Positions 62,218-64,000 of a DNA stretch of 64,000 nucleotides are shown one piece after another. The position numbers and the translations under genes were made by a program. Source of the stretch: Actinacidiphila acididurans. GTDB lineage: Bacteria; Actinomycetota; Actinomycetes; Streptomycetales; Streptomycetaceae. The notes beneath the pieces are model-generated. The model made no database searches, was not told the DNA's origin, and saw only the letters and a program-made list of their open reading frames with translations. The first letter of the stretch is position 1; each line of letters starts with the position of its first letter. The stretch spans positions 124,001-188,000 of the forward strand of contig NZ_JADKYB010000016.1 of the NCBI RefSeq assembly GCF_016918855.1, in the 5' to 3' direction.

Positions 62218-63405
62218 TCAGAGGCGGTCGAGGAGCTCGGGGGTGTAGAGGGCATCGGGTGTCGCGATGCCGGCCACCACGTCGAGGTAGATCTCGACAA
62301 GTGCCGGATCGGACTGCACGACCCGCAGCATGGAAAGGCGCTGCTCGTTGGGGGGCGCCAGCCGGGCGACGCCGAGGGTGGCCTGGTAGCCCGAGGCGAG
62401 TGCGGTGTCCCGGTCCTCGGCGAATCGGGCCAGGGCCGCGTCGAGTTGCGCGGGATCACCGCCGAGGGTGCTTCCAACCCCGCCGACCAGGCTTTCCACC
62501 TGCTGGAACGCATCGGTGATACCGCGTGCCGTGATGGAGTCCTTGTGGTGTCCGGCATCACCCACCAGCACCCAGCCGGGGCCGGCCGCCTGCCGGAAGA
62601 AATTCTGCTGATCGCCGCTGCCGCGCAGGCGCTCCGCCTGCTTGCCGTCCTGCAGCCGCTCGTACAGTGCGGGCGCGGTGGTGCGTATCTGCTCCTGGTA
62701 GGCGTGGAGCGCGTCGGTGCGGATCTCCTCGAAGCGGGACTGCGGGAAGTAGACCAGGACGAGGGTGGCCGCGTCGTTGGTGGGCACGGTGGCCACCCAG
62801 CTGCCGGGCCGCTCGTACAGCTCCACGTCCGCGGGCAGGTCCTGCCAGTACGTGTAGTACGCGCAGGTCATCAGCGGGTCCTGCACGGTGTACGGCGCCG
62901 CCACCAGCTGGGCGACGCTGGAGCGCATGCCGTCCGCGCCGATCACCAGACTCGCGCGCTCGGTGAAGGTCCGGTCCCCGCTTCGGCCCTCGACGCCGAC
63001 GACCCGCCCCGCCTCGTCCCGCAGCAGACCGGTCACCCGGGTGCGCTCACGATATTCGGCGCCGGCCGCGACGGCCGCGTCCACCAGCAGCGCGTCCAGG
63101 ACGTAGCGCCGGGGGGCGAACTTCGCCCGCTGCCCCGCCACGCCCCGGGCGTTCCCCTCGATGTGGATGTCGGCGACCTCGTAGACCGTCCGCTCCAGAG
63201 GCGGGCAGCCCGAGGCGCGGACCTGTTCCAGCACCCCCCAGCGGGCGAGTGCCGCGATCCCGGGCTGGTGGAGCAGGTGGGTGGAAAGGGTGTCGGAGCC
63301 GTACGCCGACTTCTCCAGCAGGAGCACGCGGTACCCCGCGCGGGCCAGTAACAGGGCGGTGGACGCGCCGGCGCAGCGTCCCCCCACCACAATGGCGTCG
63401 TACAT
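62218..63405 (-). CDS. FAD-dependent oxidoreductase (hydroxylase/halogenase-like fold)
   Basis: The 395-residue flavoprotein has IVVGGRCAGASTALLLARAG at the N-terminus, the second FAD motif LVIGADGMRSSVAQLVAAPY, the NAD/FAD region VATVPTNDAATLVLVYFPQS, and the GD motif GWVLVGDAGHHKDSITARGI. It belongs to the PHBH/halogenase superfamily. The WxWxIP signature of true flavin halogenases is absent, so a hydroxylase or reductase is more likely. Codon 19 is TTA (63349-63351). GTGAGG lies before ATG 63405. It is on the same strand as the thioesterase operon but 368 bases upstream. Confidence 0.85.
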   Translation of the reverse strand: MYDAIVVGGRCAGASTALLLARAGYRVLLLEKSAYGSDTLSTHLLHQPGIAALARWGVLEQVRASGCPPLERTVYEVADIHIEGNARGVAGQRAKFAPRRYVLDALLVDAAVAAGAEYRERTRVTGLLRDEAGRVVGVEGRSGDRTFTERASLVIGADGMRSSVAQLVAAPYTVQDPLMTCAYYTYWQDLPADVELYERPGSWVATVPTNDAATLVLVYFPQSRFEEIRTDALHAYQEQIRTTAPALYERLQDGKQAERLRGSGDQQNFFRQAAGPGWVLVGDAGHHKDSITARGITDAFQQVESLVGGVGSTLGGDPAQLDAALARFAEDRDTALASGYQATLGVARLAPPNEQRLSMLRVVQSDPALVEIYLDVVAGIATPDALYTPELLDRL

Positions 63406-63760
63406 GCGGATGCCTCACAACGGACGTCGGCGAGCGGTGGCTCGGAAGGGGGACATGTTCCGGACAGTGATCCGACAGGTCGTCATGCGGGGCGGCAACC
63501 GATCGCCCCGCGCAGCATACAACCGGCCCGGCGACGCAGGGTGACGATGATCGCATCATGCCTCCGGCTGCCGCCGCCGCTGGTCGCGGTGGCTTCGGCA
63601 CCATGCCGCCGTTCTGCCGGACCACCGGCAGGACGGATCTTCGTCCGACCGTTTCCTCCCGTTATGTGATGAAGTGGAGCCAAGAGGCACATTGCGTCAG
63701 AATTGCGGATGATGCGTGGTTTCATGGCCCTGCCCGGTGCCGGTGAAAGGAAGACCTGCC
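63406..63760. promoter_or_regulatory. Divergent gap, FAD oxygenase / MurF-like ligase
   Basis: No gene is accepted here in 355 bases; open frames at 63483-63725 minus and 63558-63746 plus have no domain pattern. Both divergent promoters must lie in this region. I see no strong dyad. Confidence 0.4.
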
Positions 63761-64000
63761 GTGGTGCCGATGACCCTGGACGAGATCGCGGCGGCCGTCG
63801 GAGGTGTGCTGTACGACGTTCCCGAGCCGCGGGCGGTGGTGGACCGGGCCGCCGTCATCGACTCCCGGCACGCCGGGCCCGGTTGTCTGTTCGTCGCCCT
63901 GCCCGGAGAGCGCACCGACGGCCACCGCTTCGCCGCCGCAGCCGTCGCCTCCGGGGCGGTCGCGGTCCTCGCGGCGCGGCCGGTGGACGTTCCCGCCATC
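63761..64000 (+). CDS. MurF-like ligase, N-terminal part (runs off the window)
   Basis: The last 80 codons encode the start of a Mur ligase: MTLDEIAAAVGGVLYDVP, then AAVIDSRHAGPGCLFVALPG and ERTDGHRFAAAAVASGAVAV. The DSR...PG.LFVALPGER-DGH-FAAAA pattern is the N-terminal UMP/substrate domain of MurF (UDP-MurNAc-tripeptide:D-Ala-D-Ala ligase). AAAGGAAG lies before GTG 63761; ATG 63770 is also possible. The usual MurF is encoded in the division/cell-wall cluster, so a copy beside an NRPS cassette may be a second, resistance- or pathway-linked ligase. The ATP-binding part is not visible. Confidence 0.8.
   Translation, partial: MVPMTLDEIAAAVGGVLYDVPEPRAVVDRAAVIDSRHAGPGCLFVALPGERTDGHRFAAAAVASGAVAVLAARPVDVPAI

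Noticed and set aside
62218-63405. Flavin-dependent halogenase
   Set aside because: The superfamily fold is there but the WxWxIP motif is not, so it is described as a hydroxylase/oxidoreductase.
63483-63725. 80-codon minus-strand ORF between the FAD and MurF-like genes
   Set aside because: Random composition and it occupies the only space for two divergent promoters.

Overview
The window is very G+C-rich DNA whose genes start at ATG or GTG behind GGAGG-type ribosome sites. It carries SARP and NarL/LuxR regulators, a type II polyketide synthase, Pls-type and stand-alone NRPS genes, a SpoIIE-family phosphatase, and rare TTA leucine codons confined to one cassette. Together these point to a Streptomyces-like actinomycete (Streptomycetaceae) chromosome. 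I saw no tRNA, rRNA, CRISPR array, transposase or attachment site.

Region 1 (about 0.6-19.3 kb) is a type II aromatic polyketide cluster. At its left edge are a MarR regulator and a divergent EmrB/QacA-type exporter, then a SARP activator, an O-methyltransferase and a LuxR regulator. The core runs on the plus strand as acyl-CoA carboxylase beta, CurC-like cupin, KS-alpha, chain-length factor, an ACP fused to an aromatase/cyclase, TcmI-type cyclase, a tiny carboxylase epsilon-like subunit, two ABM-type oxygenases, an FAD monooxygenase and an anthrone-oxygenase-like membrane protein. A deazaflavin-type oxidoreductase, a second LuxR regulator, a second methyltransferase and a SnoaL-like protein follow. 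The gene set fits a heavily oxidised, methylated polycyclic aromatic product (whiE/tetracenomycin/pentangular-like) whose identity I cannot give.

Region 2 (19.3-28.6 kb) is general chromosome: aldehyde dehydrogenase, a secreted two-domain protein, a PAS-GAF-SpoIIE-ATPase phosphatase, two small proteins, and a reductase/aldo-keto reductase pair facing a TetR gene across two clear operators.

Region 3 (29.3-47.0 kb) looks like an organosulfur utilisation island: four luciferase-like FMNH2 monooxygenases, two NAD(P)H:FMN reductases, an MFS carrier, an OsmC protein, GntR and XRE regulators, and a complete Opp/Dpp-type ABC importer. Each of the two minus-strand monooxygenase operons is preceded by a tiny Cys-ending RRHID leader peptide, too short for routine gene calling. 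An AT-rich 26-bp palindrome sits inside one operon.

Region 4 (47.1-51.1 kb) holds an acetyltransferase, a hydrolase, a TetR/ABM pair with two operators and a secreted Vgb-like propeller protein.

Region 5 (51.1-56.7 kb) pairs a Pls-type (epsilon-poly-lysine synthetase-like) NRPS, with a lysine-like binding pocket, with an M1 aminopeptidase. Region 6 (57.2-64 kb) is a small, TTA-marked NRPS cassette: acyl-CoA dehydrogenase, truncated C-A protein, free carrier protein, a type II thioesterase whose nucleophile is Cys instead of Ser, an FAD oxygenase, and the start of a MurF-like ligase at the right edge. The last cassette, the Pls gene and the ACP-cyclase fusion are the most interesting items.
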